Of a stretch of 64,000 nucleotides of DNA, positions 10,191 to 20,065 are shown piece after piece; the first letter of the stretch is position 1; the number at the start of each line of letters is the position of its first letter. Source of the DNA: Trichomonas vaginalis G3 (Eukaryota; Parabasalia; Trichomonadida; Trichomonadidae); the NCBI RefSeq assembly GCF_026262505.1, contig NC_067204.1:17524165-17588164 (forward strand), in the 5' to 3' direction. Made by a program: the position numbers and the translations under genes. The notes below the pieces were generated by a model. The model ran no database searches and was not told the origin of the DNA. It saw nothing but the letters and a program-made list of their open reading frames with translations.

Positions 10191-11237
10191 ATGAAATCAG
10201 GATCCAGGATTCTTTCGTATATAGTAGGGAATAAAATCGGCCATGGTGCTTTTGGTGAGATTTATTCAGCTATAGACGAAAGAACTGGAATTTTGTGGGC
10301 ATTAAAAACAGAACAAAACTCTGCATCAAAGAAAACGCTTGCATTTGAATTTCAAATTATTGCTCAGGTCCAATCTTCACCACACTTTCCGCGGTTAGGT
10401 GTTTTTGGGCAAGGAAGGGATTTTTCCTTCTTTTCTATGGAGCTTCTTGGCCCATCTCTATCAAATATCGTTAAAAGAATACCAAACCATAAGCTTTCAC
10501 TTTCTACTTCGGTTCGTTCTGCCTATCATATCTTGAAATGCATCGAATCTTTGCATATCTTCGGTATTGTTCATCGTGATATTAAACCAGGAAATATACT
10601 TACAAGGGAAGGCACAGATCACCCACTTTGTCTTATTGATTTTGGACTTTCTCGTGTTTATGTTAATCCCCAGACTGGCCAACACTTATTACCACGCGCA
10701 AGAGTAGGGTTTCGTGGTACTAAAGCATATGCATCCCGTCATGCTCATTTCGGAGAAGATTTATCCAGAAGAGACGATTTAATTTCATGGTTTTATTTAT
10801 CCCTTGAATTAATTGTTGGATATCTTCCATGGAGAGGTATTAACGATAAGGCTACGATTTTAGCCCTTAAAGACAATTTCGATGTTGGTCAAACAATTTC
10901 TCCATTTGCGCCCGAATTATTCGAAATTTGGCGTCATATATCATCTCTCGGGTTTACAGATACTCCAAACTACGCTCTTATGTACAACAGTTTAAAGAGA
11001 ATCCTTACAAGAATTGGAGCCAAATTAGATGATCCTTTTGAATGGGCTGACATGCTTCATGAGGCCAGAAAAACCGTTACTCAGCCACTTGAAAACCTTA
11101 TTGGTGGTCCAGATGCAACAAGAATCGATCGGGTTGAACTTGTTGACGATAACCTTGAAGCAAGGTTATTAGGACCTAATGTTACTGTCCAGCCTCCATT
11201 TAGCCACATGTCAGATTCATCATCTTGCTGCTGCTAA
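10191..11237 (+). CDS. Casein kinase 1 family protein kinase with a C-terminal CCC tail
   Basis: A 348-residue Ser/Thr kinase of the CK1 group. Visible: glycine loop IGHGAFGEIYSA (residues 16-27), catalytic lysine K39 (WALKTE), catalytic loop HRDIKPGN (128-135), DFG at 150-152, and the CK1-type activation region GFRGTKAYASRHAH followed by RRDDLISWFYLSLEL and GYLPWRG. The RRDD and GYLPW elements are typical of CK1/TTBK kinases rather than other groups. The catalytic residues look intact, so it should be active. The C-terminus is SDSSSCCC, three cysteines at the very end. That could be palmitoylated and anchor the kinase to membranes, but this is inference. The start is the ATG directly after TTCAAA. 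Trichomonads have a large CK1 family; the substrate is unknown. Confidence 0.92.
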   Translation: MKSGSRILSYIVGNKIGHGAFGEIYSAIDERTGILWALKTEQNSASKKTLAFEFQIIAQVQSSPHFPRLGVFGQGRDFSFFSMELLGPSLSNIVKRIPNHKLSLSTSVRSAYHILKCIESLHIFGIVHRDIKPGNILTREGTDHPLCLIDFGLSRVYVNPQTGQHLLPRARVGFRGTKAYASRHAHFGEDLSRRDDLISWFYLSLELIVGYLPWRGINDKATILALKDNFDVGQTISPFAPELFEIWRHISSLGFTDTPNYALMYNSLKRILTRIGAKLDDPFEWADMLHEARKTVTQPLENLIGGPDATRIDRVELVDDNLEARLLGPNVTVQPPFSHMSDSSSCCC

Positions 11238-11565
11238 TCAATTTAACTTTTTGTTTGTAAAAAAAATAGTTTATTTTCTTTCCTACTCATTGATTCTTTT
11301 TCCTGCTCAAGAAAATTTTCACATGATGTCAAAATAAGCCAGTCAAACAAAGAGAATTAAGTAAAAAAATAAAATTATACGGTCGTTTTATACTCATTGT
11401 AAAGGGTAAAGCCTAGAAATGAGCTGATATATAAAAAATAATACGACTGCATAAGTTAGAAACAATAAAAAATAAAAGATTTAGTAAGAACGTATTTAAT
11501 AATATTTATGTAAAATTCGTAATTATCAGTGAAGTGTGTTAATATAAAAGTACTAGAAAAACAAT
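11238..11565. other. Gene-free stretch
   Basis: AT-rich spacer between convergent genes. It would hold the 3' ends of the CK1 gene and of the small membrane protein gene. No other feature seen. Confidence 0.4.
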
Positions 11566-11838
11566 TTAATCTGCGTATAAGTCGTCAAGTTCTTCATCAT
11601 CGAATGCATCACCTCCTTCTTTCTTCGGTAATAATGGTTTAACGCAAACGCAAGAACCAACAATGCCTAAAATGAGTCCTATAATTGCTATAACAATAAT
11701 AATGGCGATAAAAACATTAAATTGAACTTTATAGCCACTTGGAGCTCCTGTAGCATCTGCAAAAGTTTCTGATTCAATATACGATGGGAGTTGAAGTAAT
11801 GTTGAGGTTCCTTCCGCAACGAGTCTGCTGAATTCCAT
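11566..11838 (-). CDS. Small single-pass membrane protein, function unknown
   Basis: Ninety residues from the ATG at 11838 (MEFSRLVAEG). The frame also runs further upstream to another ATG, but the residues this adds look like translated leader. From the inner ATG the protein has a short N-terminal region (SYIESETFADATGAPSGYK), one strong membrane helix (VFIAIIIVIAIIGLILGIVG, residues about 49-68), two cysteines just inside (CVCV), a KK pair and an acidic tail (DDEELDDLYAD). The positive charge after the helix suggests an inside C-terminus (type I/III), perhaps with the acidic tail as a sorting or adaptor signal. The upstream context TTTTCAAAAATTTTA resembles that of the 7-TM gene at 60882-62120. 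I do not recognise the family. Confidence 0.6.
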   Translation of the reverse strand: MEFSRLVAEGTSTLLQLPSYIESETFADATGAPSGYKVQFNVFIAIIIVIAIIGLILGIVGSCVCVKPLLPKKEGGDAFDDEELDDLYAD

Positions 11839-12106
11839 TAAATAAAATTTTTGAAAACTTTTTGAAAAGAAAACCACTTTTATGAAATTTATTCTCTGGA
11901 AATCTATGTAGTCTTTACAGTTCACATATCTCTATTGTATGTCAGTTAGGAATTGGTGATTTATTTCTTCTAAATCGAAGTTTTTTGTTTTGGATATGAA
12001 AAATATCTAATATTTGCGAACCTTTGCTTTAGAATATGTATTTACATGATTACTAAATGATAATTCTGATCTCAAATATCATAGATATGAATAACGAAAG
12101 ATTTTG

Positions 12107-12113
12107 TCACTTT
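12107..12113 (+). promoter_or_regulatory. Initiator TCACTTT of the Tubby-domain gene
   Basis: TCACTTT matches the trichomonad initiator pattern TCA(+1)Y(T/A). Its A is 22 bases before the ATG at 12131. It overlaps a TTG that opens the same frame, which argues for the ATG at 12131 as the true start. Confidence 0.65.
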
Positions 12114-12130
12114 TTATCTCAAAATCTTGG

Positions 12131-12889
12131 ATGTCAAATCATCAATCTAAGAAATCCAAGAAAACTCCAAGCATAAATATCCTAGATGATGAGTCTTCTA
12201 GAAGTGAAGCGCCTAATGGAGATAAAAATCAAGAAATTCAATCAATACAACCAAGATTTGAGTCTCCTCGCGTTGATCGCTCTAGTTCGATGAGTTTTAT
12301 TAAAGATGTTACCCAAAAACTTCCACGAAATACAGTTACTCAATGTAAAATGTATAGAGAAAAGCGAGGTCTTGCATTATCTTACGTTTATCAATTATTT
12401 GGAGAGGAAGACCAACCAATTTTTGTTGCTAAGACAGAATCTACTATGTTTTCAACAAAATTTTCTGTGATAGAGACTGTTACTGGTAACAAAATTGGTA
12501 AAATAGAATCAAATATAACATCATTAGTTTATAAAGTTACTGGACCTAACGAAACCATTAAAATTGAATATAACGAGAATTTCATGGGTCGTCATGGTCC
12601 AAGAGCTTTTACAATGACAATTGAAGACCCAGAAAGGCCAAAAATCTTTGTGTTAAAGCCTCCAATTGTTTTGAATGGCGAATACTACCAGAACTTCCAT
12701 GATTTAAAGACAGCTCCAAGTATCAAAAATTTCATTTGTGTACCTCAAAACGAATTCTGCGAGGAAGTTTGTATTTTCGTTAGGAATCCAGATAATTCGT
12801 TCACTTTACGTGTCAAAGAACCATTTTCTCTTTTTGAAGCTTTTGCATTAGCATTAACTAGTTTACATACTGGAATTTTCCATCGTTAA
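12131..12889 (+). CDS. Tubby (Tub) C-terminal domain protein
   Basis: 252 residues from the ATG at 12131. About the first 65 residues are polar and low in structure (MSNHQSKKSKKTPS...). The rest, roughly 70-252, fits the Tubby C-terminal beta-barrel: CKMYREKRGLALSYVYQLF, then FVAKTESTMFSTKFSVI, IGKIESNITSLVYKVTG, GRHGPRAFTMTIEDPER, LKPPIVLNGEYYQNFHDL, and the hydrophobic closing helix FSLFEAFALALTSLH. Tubby domains bind phosphoinositides (PI(4,5)P2 in animals) and act in membrane-linked signalling and, in ciliates and animals, in flagellar delivery. The protein is short, with no N-terminal F-box, so it resembles the compact protist forms. Other trichomonad genomes carry Tub family genes. No operon partners. 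Confidence 0.85.
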   Translation: MSNHQSKKSKKTPSINILDDESSRSEAPNGDKNQEIQSIQPRFESPRVDRSSSMSFIKDVTQKLPRNTVTQCKMYREKRGLALSYVYQLFGEEDQPIFVAKTESTMFSTKFSVIETVTGNKIGKIESNITSLVYKVTGPNETIKIEYNENFMGRHGPRAFTMTIEDPERPKIFVLKPPIVLNGEYYQNFHDLKTAPSIKNFICVPQNEFCEEVCIFVRNPDNSFTLRVKEPFSLFEAFALALTSLHTGIFHR

Positions 12890-13599
12890 CATTATCACAA
12901 GATTCTTCACTGCCTTCAAGAAGAATTGCTTCATTTTTCTCCTTTTATTGTTTTAATTTACGAATTACAAATAGATACGCAAAAAAATACTTCGCAATTT
13001 ACATGATTACGTTCGAAAACAGTATTAATCGCCTTAATACTATTCATTTACAGTATTATTTTATTGGCAAAACAATCTCCAGGGTTTTCATCATAATTTC
13101 TAAAGAAAATATCTTAGTTGATTTATTCCATGAGAAAGACAATCTTTTACTTGTTTCTTTTTCTATTTAACGTATTGTTACTTCAAGAAGCTGTTTCATA
13201 TGATGTGGAGCTTCAACATAGTTTGTATTATTATTACTTGACTAATTTCTTCAATAAATGTTTGAATTTAATTTAGATTTTATAAATATTAAAATAAAAA
13301 TTACTTTTTTATGAACTTTAAAGATAATTAATCATGAAATTATGGTCTATCCTTGCATGAGGATTCATAAAAAATGCTTTTAGTTGATATTATAATCTAA
13401 GAAAATTCCAAAAAAAATCGAAAAAAAGAAAAATATTCTAAAAAAATACAAATTTTATTATGAAAATAAAAAATCCTCAAAAATTTGGAAGAGAGAAAAT
13501 GTTTTATTTTAAATTATCTATCCATGGGTCCAATATTTTTTATGTTAAATCTATATGATCAAGATTTTTATTGAAAAATTTCATTTCATTGGTTCATTT
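12890..13599. other. Gene-free stretch
   Basis: Intergenic sequence upstream of the SET-domain gene, very AT-rich, with A/T runs at about 13400-13460. No gene or repeat recognised, except the initiator listed separately. Confidence 0.4.
13594..13599 (+). promoter_or_regulatory. Initiator-like TCATTT directly before the SET gene start
   Basis: TCATTT ends one base before the ATG at 13600. A second candidate, TCATTTCATT, lies at 13581-13590. Either supports the ATG at 13600 rather than the upstream in-frame ATG at 13555, because transcripts starting here would not contain 13555. Confidence 0.5.
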
Positions 13600-15354
13600 A
13601 TGTTTGGTTTTTTTAATATAGATACAAATTCTCAATATAATTCTCCTTATCACAACTATACAGCTGGCATCCATTATGATTTTTCGTCTAAAGATAGGCA
13701 CAAGAAGGATAAAATTATTAATGAAATGGAACTTTCATATTCTGCTCCACCTCTTGAACCATTCATAAATACCAATGACCAAACATCCGATCTTCCTGCT
13801 GAAGACCTTATTAAAACCAATACAGAAAATCTACCATCTAAAATTGGAACAATATTATATGGAGCTTGGATAGATCCAAATTTCAAAAAGGCACGTGTTT
13901 ACAAAATCATTAATCAACATCATTTTACCGAAATAGAATATTCATTATACATGGAAGTTGCTAAAATTCTAAATAACGAGATTACAGATACTATTGCTGG
14001 ACTTCTTCTGATGGTTATGGGAAGAGATAAGCCCCCAGAAGTTGTTCCGAAAAATTGGCCAGATAAAGTTAAAATTATGACACCACGCGCAGAATATATC
14101 AAAGAAGGCTACGGCCCATACAATATTACGTCAAAAATCTTAATTAATCTCCTTTCCTCACAAAATCCACATAGATCTGTTATCAGATTCATAGAATACG
14201 AATTTCTGAAGACCGATTATCCAAAAATAAGATATGATGCAATCCAAACTACTCCAGAACGTTATTTTATTGATCCAGCAGAATTATACACAAAATTAAA
14301 TATTCAACGTGAAGTATCTCAATCTCCTCTTAGTTTTGATAATACAGCAGATAACACAATCACTATTACACACTACAAGTACAATAATTGTAATTGGTTC
14401 AAACTTCGCTCAGACAATTTCTCAATGGCGTGGGGAGATGATGCTTCTTTAGGTTTAAATGGAATACATGGTCCAATACCATGGGTAAATATCTGTAGTG
14501 ATTCCATTCCTCCAACATTACTATTAGAAACCAATTTTAATCCTCAGGTTCAATGGAATCCTACAGTTACACCAAATATTTTTGTTCCAGGCGGTTTTTG
14601 TCCTAGAAACAATCCAACTAATTACATTTCTAACTTCGTCATGAGCTTCATGAACAATTTTTTAGAAATTCAACTTAATATTTATACTTGGAATGGTAAA
14701 GAATTCATAAAAACAAATGGAGAAAAGGCATTAGACAAGAAAAGAACTACTTCTGATATATTCTTTATTTGGCCAGATAGAAACGGTCGACTTCCTCTCA
14801 CAAACATTTTCAATTCTCCTCTGGAACGTGTTGCAGATTATCTTAATGTTGTTGAATGCACAGATGAAACATGTAATGATCCAAATTGTCCATGCAAACT
14901 CACCAAAAACTTGAGAAATCCAAAAGTTTCTTTAGCTTATTTCCCAAATAAACAATGGGGAGTAATCGCTCAGGAGTTCATCCAATCTGATAAATTACTT
15001 TTCCTTTACCAAGGCAAGAAATATGTTTCTGAGAATGACAAAAATATTTCTGATAATTACAGTTTTAGTGTTTATATCGCAGATTCAAATCCACTTACTT
15101 TGGATGCTGCTGATATGTGCAACACATCGAGATTTATCAATCATTCATGCAATGATGAGAGTACAAGGTTCATGCAACCAAATTGCATCGCGTTAAATAT
15201 CACTGCAGCACCTATGGATTATAGAATTGCGATTTTCTCGTTAAGAGACATTTTACCTGGAGAGGAATTGACACTGAACTACGAATTCGTCGTGAAAAAG
15301 AAGACATGCAGCTGTAACAGTTGCTTGCATCAAAAACATCCAGACTTTCAATAA
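13600..15354 (+). CDS. SET-domain histone-lysine methyltransferase-like protein
   Basis: 584 residues from the ATG at 13600; an upstream in-frame ATG at 13555 is possible but lies before the initiator-like sites. The first 410 residues are not recognised; part may resemble a YDG/SRA-like region (around EYIKEGYGPYNITSK), but this is weak. A cysteine cluster CTDETCNDPNCPC looks like a pre-SET fragment. The SET domain covers about residues 440-575: WGVIAQEFIQSDKLLFLYQGK, the NHSC motif at about 514-517 (SRFINHSC), and GEELTLNYEF with the catalytic-type tyrosine. It is followed by post-SET cysteines (CSCNSC). SET enzymes transfer methyl groups from S-adenosylmethionine to lysine, often on histones. 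Key motifs look intact; the target residue cannot be told from sequence. Confidence 0.85.
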   Translation: MFGFFNIDTNSQYNSPYHNYTAGIHYDFSSKDRHKKDKIINEMELSYSAPPLEPFINTNDQTSDLPAEDLIKTNTENLPSKIGTILYGAWIDPNFKKARVYKIINQHHFTEIEYSLYMEVAKILNNEITDTIAGLLLMVMGRDKPPEVVPKNWPDKVKIMTPRAEYIKEGYGPYNITSKILINLLSSQNPHRSVIRFIEYEFLKTDYPKIRYDAIQTTPERYFIDPAELYTKLNIQREVSQSPLSFDNTADNTITITHYKYNNCNWFKLRSDNFSMAWGDDASLGLNGIHGPIPWVNICSDSIPPTLLLETNFNPQVQWNPTVTPNIFVPGGFCPRNNPTNYISNFVMSFMNNFLEIQLNIYTWNGKEFIKTNGEKALDKKRTTSDIFFIWPDRNGRLPLTNIFNSPLERVADYLNVVECTDETCNDPNCPCKLTKNLRNPKVSLAYFPNKQWGVIAQEFIQSDKLLFLYQGKKYVSENDKNISDNYSFSVYIADSNPLTLDAADMCNTSRFINHSCNDESTRFMQPNCIALNITAAPMDYRIAIFSLRDILPGEELTLNYEFVVKKKTCSCNSCLHQKHPDFQ

Positions 15355-15631
15355 ATTGTGAATATTTATTTGTCTTTTTTTTAAAGAAATATTTGTATTT
15401 ATTTCATATTTGAAATTTTTATATCTCTTACTGGCGAAGAAGAAATGTCCGATGTAAATCATTTTGATAAAGTAGATTTGCGAAAAAAATTTCTGAAACT
15501 GTTTATTATAATCCGTGTTTAATATAAATAATGTTAAATACAGCTCATCTGTATGGTTTCTATTGGAATTCAATTGAAACCAACAAAATAAATATAAGAT
15601 TTTTTTTTCTTTTGAGAATTAGAAATTATAT

Positions 15632-16300
15632 CTATGCATCTGGAATTGGTATCCTCATAGCAGCAAATACCGGCTTTAGCATTTCAATATCACGGACTTC
15701 TATCATTTGATATTTGAATGCAAGTAGGACATATTGAGCTAACAATGTATTAATTACAGGCTCAATATTATTCTTCCTGATTGCAGAGAAGTGGCACATG
15801 TACAAATGGTTGAATATTCTTGTCGTTCTTCTAAAAATTATTTGTAATATAGAAACCGCATCCTGAGAAAGCTCCTTACCTTCAGTTAATGGGAATAAAT
15901 TCTTATTTGCAAGTTTTCGCTTTGCCCAATTTGATAATTGAAGAACATACTCAGGCGCAGAAACCTGTACTGGGTCTGATGTACTCTCATCTTCCCAGAA
16001 GTAATGATAATGAGGTCCAGCATTGAACATAGGACATGTCTCAGATGGACAAAATAATGAACAAACCCGATACAATTTTTCCGCTCTTTCAAGATAATCT
16101 AATGCGCTAACAATCAAGTAATCGCAAGTAGCCATTCCCGTTGGTGGCGATATTAATGGGGCAAAATTTCTAGTTAATATTGCTCCAGTGACTTTATTTA
16201 ATTGATCATACTTCTTAGAGAGGATTGTCATATCTTTTGAAACCAACATAGTTTCTTTCATAGAACTTGCATGCTTGCTGTTGCGTCTCCTTGGTGGCAT
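15632..16300 (-). CDS. MOB1/phocein-family kinase activator
   Basis: 222 residues, close to the usual 210-225 for MOB1 proteins. The zinc-binding pattern is visible: a C-x4-C pair (CPSETC) in CPMFNAGPHYHYFW, and the paired histidines five residues apart in RIFNHLYMCHFSAI. Other family signatures are the conserved W in YHYFWED, the ISPPTGMATCDYLIVSALDY region and the C-terminal LKPVFAAM segment. MOB proteins bind and activate NDR/LATS kinases and act in the mitotic exit and Hippo-type pathways that control cytokinesis and morphogenesis. A basic N-terminus (MPPRRRNSKH) precedes the domain. The ATG at 16300 is preceded by an initiator TCATTA at 16319-16324. No adjacent partner kinase of the NDR type; the CK1 gene 5 kb away is not one. 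Confidence 0.9.
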   Translation of the reverse strand: MPPRRRNSKHASSMKETMLVSKDMTILSKKYDQLNKVTGAILTRNFAPLISPPTGMATCDYLIVSALDYLERAEKLYRVCSLFCPSETCPMFNAGPHYHYFWEDESTSDPVQVSAPEYVLQLSNWAKRKLANKNLFPLTEGKELSQDAVSILQIIFRRTTRIFNHLYMCHFSAIRKNNIEPVINTLLAQYVLLAFKYQMIEVRDIEMLKPVFAAMRIPIPDA

Positions 16301-16318
16301 TATTATATAATCAATCGA

Positions 16319-16324
16319 TAATGA
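16319..16324 (-). promoter_or_regulatory. Initiator TCATTA of the MOB1-like gene
   Basis: Read on the minus strand, TCATTA lies about 20 bases before the ATG and fits TCA(+1)Y(T/A). Confidence 0.55.
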
Positions 16325-17391
16325 GTCCGCCTCTCAAATTCGTAATAAACCGGCATCAATTTTTGTGAATGACATTTCAGGTTAGTAGAACTTGTGTAAA
16401 GAGATAAAAGCTTCTTGATAGATTCATTTTAGATAGACTAATTGTTTTTTGCCAAAAAAGAGGCATAGTTAATTATAAAAGTCTTGCTTATGATGCTCAA
16501 TCGGCGGTTCTGACATTTTATTTTTAATTGACAATCTTGTGCAAATCGAATTGCCGCGATTTTGTTATAAAGTATATATGTAGGGGACTTTTCAGATGTC
16601 TCTTTACATAAGGAAAGCAAGAACACAATGAATTAAATATAAGAAAATCAACTTGATGAAATTTCCTTAACATTAAAACTTGACTGAGAGATGGAAAGAG
16701 AATGAAATTTATGGGATATATGGATTATTTATCAAAGATTTTGAGATCAAAATGATTATAATCAATTTATTGAATAAATTAATCATATTCAAAAACACTA
16801 TTTGTTTGAAATGTTCACATTAGCACTAAAAAATGAAGCTATTAATATTAATTCGAGCCGTAAATCTGCAAGATTCAATTATCTGCTCATTTTGGAGTCG
16901 CAAATTCGAATCCAAACAACAATTTTTGCAAAATATACGCTTTTCTTATTACAAATTTAATAACGATGGTTTGGTTACTCAAAACACCATATAATTCAAT
17001 TTCAATAATTTATAATTACACTTAATTGATACATGATTTCGGTTTTGCTAGCTTATCCTATGCTGGTGGAGGAAATAGTTCGATTCGTTTCGGAATTGCA
17101 TATTTTTCTTTCAATTTTTCGATGGAAAATTAATGAATTTAAAATTAACTGTGAGTTTTCAATGACTTTTAGAATGTAATTGAATATATCGATATGACAT
17201 AAACCACCTTTTGTAATCACGTTCACATCAGCACTCTCAATATGCACCAGAAACTGTGGAAACAAGAACAGCGATAATGATAATCGCTGATTTACTTGTC
17301 CAAATCAATAGTTTATCTTACCCGTGAGAATCTCATAATTGAGATGATTTCGTTATGATTCATTTATTGTTGTTCTGTTATTTAATCCAAG
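16325..17391. other. Gene-free stretch
   Basis: AT-rich sequence between the MOB1-like gene and the first TIR element. Short frames, such as the minus-strand one at 17053-17265 (containing IESADVNVITKGG), have a faint ankyrin-like look but are too short and irregular to call. Confidence 0.35.
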
Positions 17392-18448
17392 TAAGGGTTT
17401 CGTTTTGCGAAAAAAACGTACAATACGCAATTTCGCTAAAAAAACATTTAGCTAGCAATTTCGACATTTGACTCCACTCAAGACGTCACTTTTTTAATTT
17501 TGCGGTATCATATTTTTGGAAAATCTTTATGAATATTATATAAAAAGTCTCTTTAATATCTATATTTCATATTTTTATCGATTTTTAAAGTTTTTGCGAA
17601 AAGTATTCAATTATTTTTGCTATTTGGTCGGGTAAATGTCAGATTTGCGACATTTTCTGATATGATATTCAGATTCTACGTTGATAATAATGCTTATAGA
17701 ACCCTCTTGCTATTGTGTCAAAATTGCGAAACCGATAGCAAAAATATCTCGCAATATCAAAATTGAGATATTGAGTGAATTATGCATTATAGAGATTAAA
17801 AATCTGATTTGTGAAAACATCTCATCAGTTTCTAGCTAATTCAAAAATCTTTACTATCTTATTCGATTAAAATGAAAAGGGAATAGTTTCATTATGCTTT
17901 AAATGACAGCCTTATAATATAATCATAGTTTTCGCTCAATATGCAGCATTTTTTTTTCGAAATCTATGGTCAATGTCCTAAATACTGATTGCTTTGCATT
18001 CATATCTCTTACATTTTCTATACCCACATCACTATTCATTGCTATTCCTATCTTTTTCATTTTTGTTTGTTTCTCATAATTTCTCAAAAAACACGATAAC
18101 TTGATATTTGTAAATATCATACTTTATAACGTAAATAAGAACTTGACCTATTAAGAAAAGCAGTAATGAAAAGAAAATCTGAAATTCATAAAAATTACAA
18201 GTTTCTGATGACAATTAGCTTAATTAAACCAGGTACAAGATTATATAATTGTATTTTCTATCCAATTATCCATATAATATCTTATCCAGAAAAAATAACT
18301 TGATCAATACCAAATGATTTTTTAACTAGTAAATAAAGTATTTTCTTTACACACACATTGTATATCATAGTTTTTTTTTTTGGTTTCGCAAAACATCCAA
18401 AAACAAATATGCTATAAAAGTGACAATTTTAGCAAAACGAAACCCTTA
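17392..18448 (+). mobile_element. 1057-bp non-autonomous TIR element, copy 1
   Basis: The ends are a 17-bp inverted repeat TAAGGGTTTCGTTTTGC, read inward from both sides. The flanks AATCCAAG and AATCCAGG are a near-perfect direct repeat of about 8 bases outside the ends, consistent with an 8-9 bp target duplication (MULE- or hAT-like range). No transposase frame is present. The only notable frame (17923-18120, minus strand, 65 residues starting MIFTNIKLSCFLRNYEKQTK) has no known domain. Nearly identical, in inverted orientation, to 21685-22741. Confidence 0.8.
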
Positions 18449-18680
18449 AATCCAGGTGATATATTTGATACTGTGAAATTTATTTCAAATTTTCTTTAAA
18501 ATCTTGCTCATTCAATTTTTTTAATAAACTGCCAACTTTTCAATGAATTTTTTTTTTGAAATATAATTTTGTTTATTATATATTATACAACCATATTATT
18601 TGGGTTTTGAAATTCTGATAATTTAATTGAATTTTAGTTCGGCAAATTTAATCATTCAAAGTGATAAAATTGGCATAAAA

Positions 18681-19661
18681 ATGATTGTTCTGATAATAAT
18701 CATGGTTCTGTCGGATCCAATAGACTTCAAATTACAAGATCCCACAGTCGGAACTACCAATATTACTTCTAATAAAACATGCTATATTTTCTATTTCCCA
18801 TGCAATAATTATTCGCATTGTACATCGTATGAAGGAATTTTGCCAAAAGGAAGATATAAATTAGAAGTATGGGGAGCAGAAGGTGGTATGATGCACTCAA
18901 TATCAGCAGCAAATCCTGGAAGAGGAGGATATGCAAAAGGAATAATCAATATAACATCACCAACAAAAATTTTTATTCATTTAGGAGGATCTCCATCAAG
19001 AAGAAATGATTCTGAAATTAAGATAGTATATGGTGGATATAATGGTGGAGGAATGAATATAAATCCAGCTGGAAGTACCCAAAGTGGTGGAGGTGGAGCG
19101 ACTGATATTCGTATTGAAAATAATGATCTTTACTCGAGAGTGATAGTAGCAGGCGGTGGAGGTTCAGGCGGCAAATTATCAGATTTTTCAAGAAACCAAG
19201 GTGGATCTGGAGGTGGACTAAATGGAGAATCTGCTGATTTTTATGGTTTAAGTGGAGGGACACAATACTTTCCTGGTTCATGCAATTATAGGAATCATTC
19301 AGGTGAATTTGGTTTTGGTGGTAATAATACCTTATATGGGGGTGGTGCAGGGGGTGGGTGGTATGGAGGAGCTGCTGCGGATCCTAGTTTGTATGAAATT
19401 GGAGGTGCTGGTGGGGGTTCTGGTTTTGTTTTTAATTACACATTTCATCCAAGTTTCCATTATAAATTAGATGAAAAATATATGCTTTCCAAAACAAATT
19501 TGATTGCTGGAAATGAGAACTTACCTGAATGGGATGGATCATTTAATATTGGACATTCTGGCCATGGTGTTGCCAAAATAACTTTATTGCTTCCTCCCAA
19601 AAAAACCGAATTCATTGATCCTTATCGTGATAGATTTTTTCGAGTTATTAGAACAAGATAA
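18681..19661 (+). CDS. Secreted glycine-rich protein resembling the ALK/LTK glycine-rich domain
   Basis: 326 residues from the ATG at 18681. The same frame opens earlier only at a TTG (18627), and a possible initiator TCATTC at 18652-18657 fits the later start. The first 11 residues are a hydrophobic signal-peptide-like core (MIVLIIIMVLS). Then comes CYIFYFPCNNYSHCTSYEG and the strand pattern PKGRYKLEVWGAEGG, GRGGYAKGIINITSPTKIFI, GGGGATDIRIE, SRVIVAGGGGSGG, YGGGAGGGWYGGAA and GGAGGGSGFVF, ending in GHSGHGVAKITLL. This alternation of glycine-rich loops and short strands matches the glycine-rich domain of ALK/LTK receptors and of many trichomonad surface proteins. No membrane helix follows, so it looks secreted, or truncated relative to anchored relatives. 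Function unknown. Confidence 0.75.
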   Translation: MIVLIIIMVLSDPIDFKLQDPTVGTTNITSNKTCYIFYFPCNNYSHCTSYEGILPKGRYKLEVWGAEGGMMHSISAANPGRGGYAKGIINITSPTKIFIHLGGSPSRRNDSEIKIVYGGYNGGGMNINPAGSTQSGGGGATDIRIENNDLYSRVIVAGGGGSGGKLSDFSRNQGGSGGGLNGESADFYGLSGGTQYFPGSCNYRNHSGEFGFGGNNTLYGGGAGGGWYGGAAADPSLYEIGGAGGGSGFVFNYTFHPSFHYKLDEKYMLSKTNLIAGNENLPEWDGSFNIGHSGHGVAKITLLLPPKKTEFIDPYRDRFFRVIRTR

Positions 19662-20065
19662 ATGTATGAAAAGACGGCAATACCTATTTGCTTTAAATAT
19701 TTTGACAGTTCTTTAGACATTTGAGATTCATCAAATATTTGACACTAGTACTTCCCAAATTTGGTAAGAATATTGTAACATCATGGAAAATATTTATTTT
19801 GTTGTTAAACATCTAAAATTTATCAAATGGATTTATTTTTCTATTTCAAAATCGTCATCGGTCTACAACGTGAAGAAGGTTTAACGGACACTTACTTTTA
19901 AGCGTTCAACATACTTCCTATTCTTGAGTTAAAAGTAATTTCAAACTCAAGATGAGATAATTTAGCTAATTCTCTTTCTTTTACATTAAGATTACATACA
20001 AAAAGAAGAAATCTAATTAATATATACAGATATCTTTTAATAACAAAATCTAAGAGTTAATTAAT
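19662..20065. other. Gene-free stretch
   Basis: AT-rich spacer between the convergent glycine-rich and aminotransferase genes; holds their 3' ends. Nothing else seen. Confidence 0.4.

Noticed and set aside
16861-16920. A second tRNA remnant, from the string AAATTCGAATCC
   Set aside because: Only a T-loop-like word is present, with no A box or stem partners nearby.
17923-18120. The identical 65-residue frames in the two 1057-bp elements as a real gene
   Set aside because: The whole elements are almost identical, so frame identity is no evidence of selection. No domain or initiator was seen.
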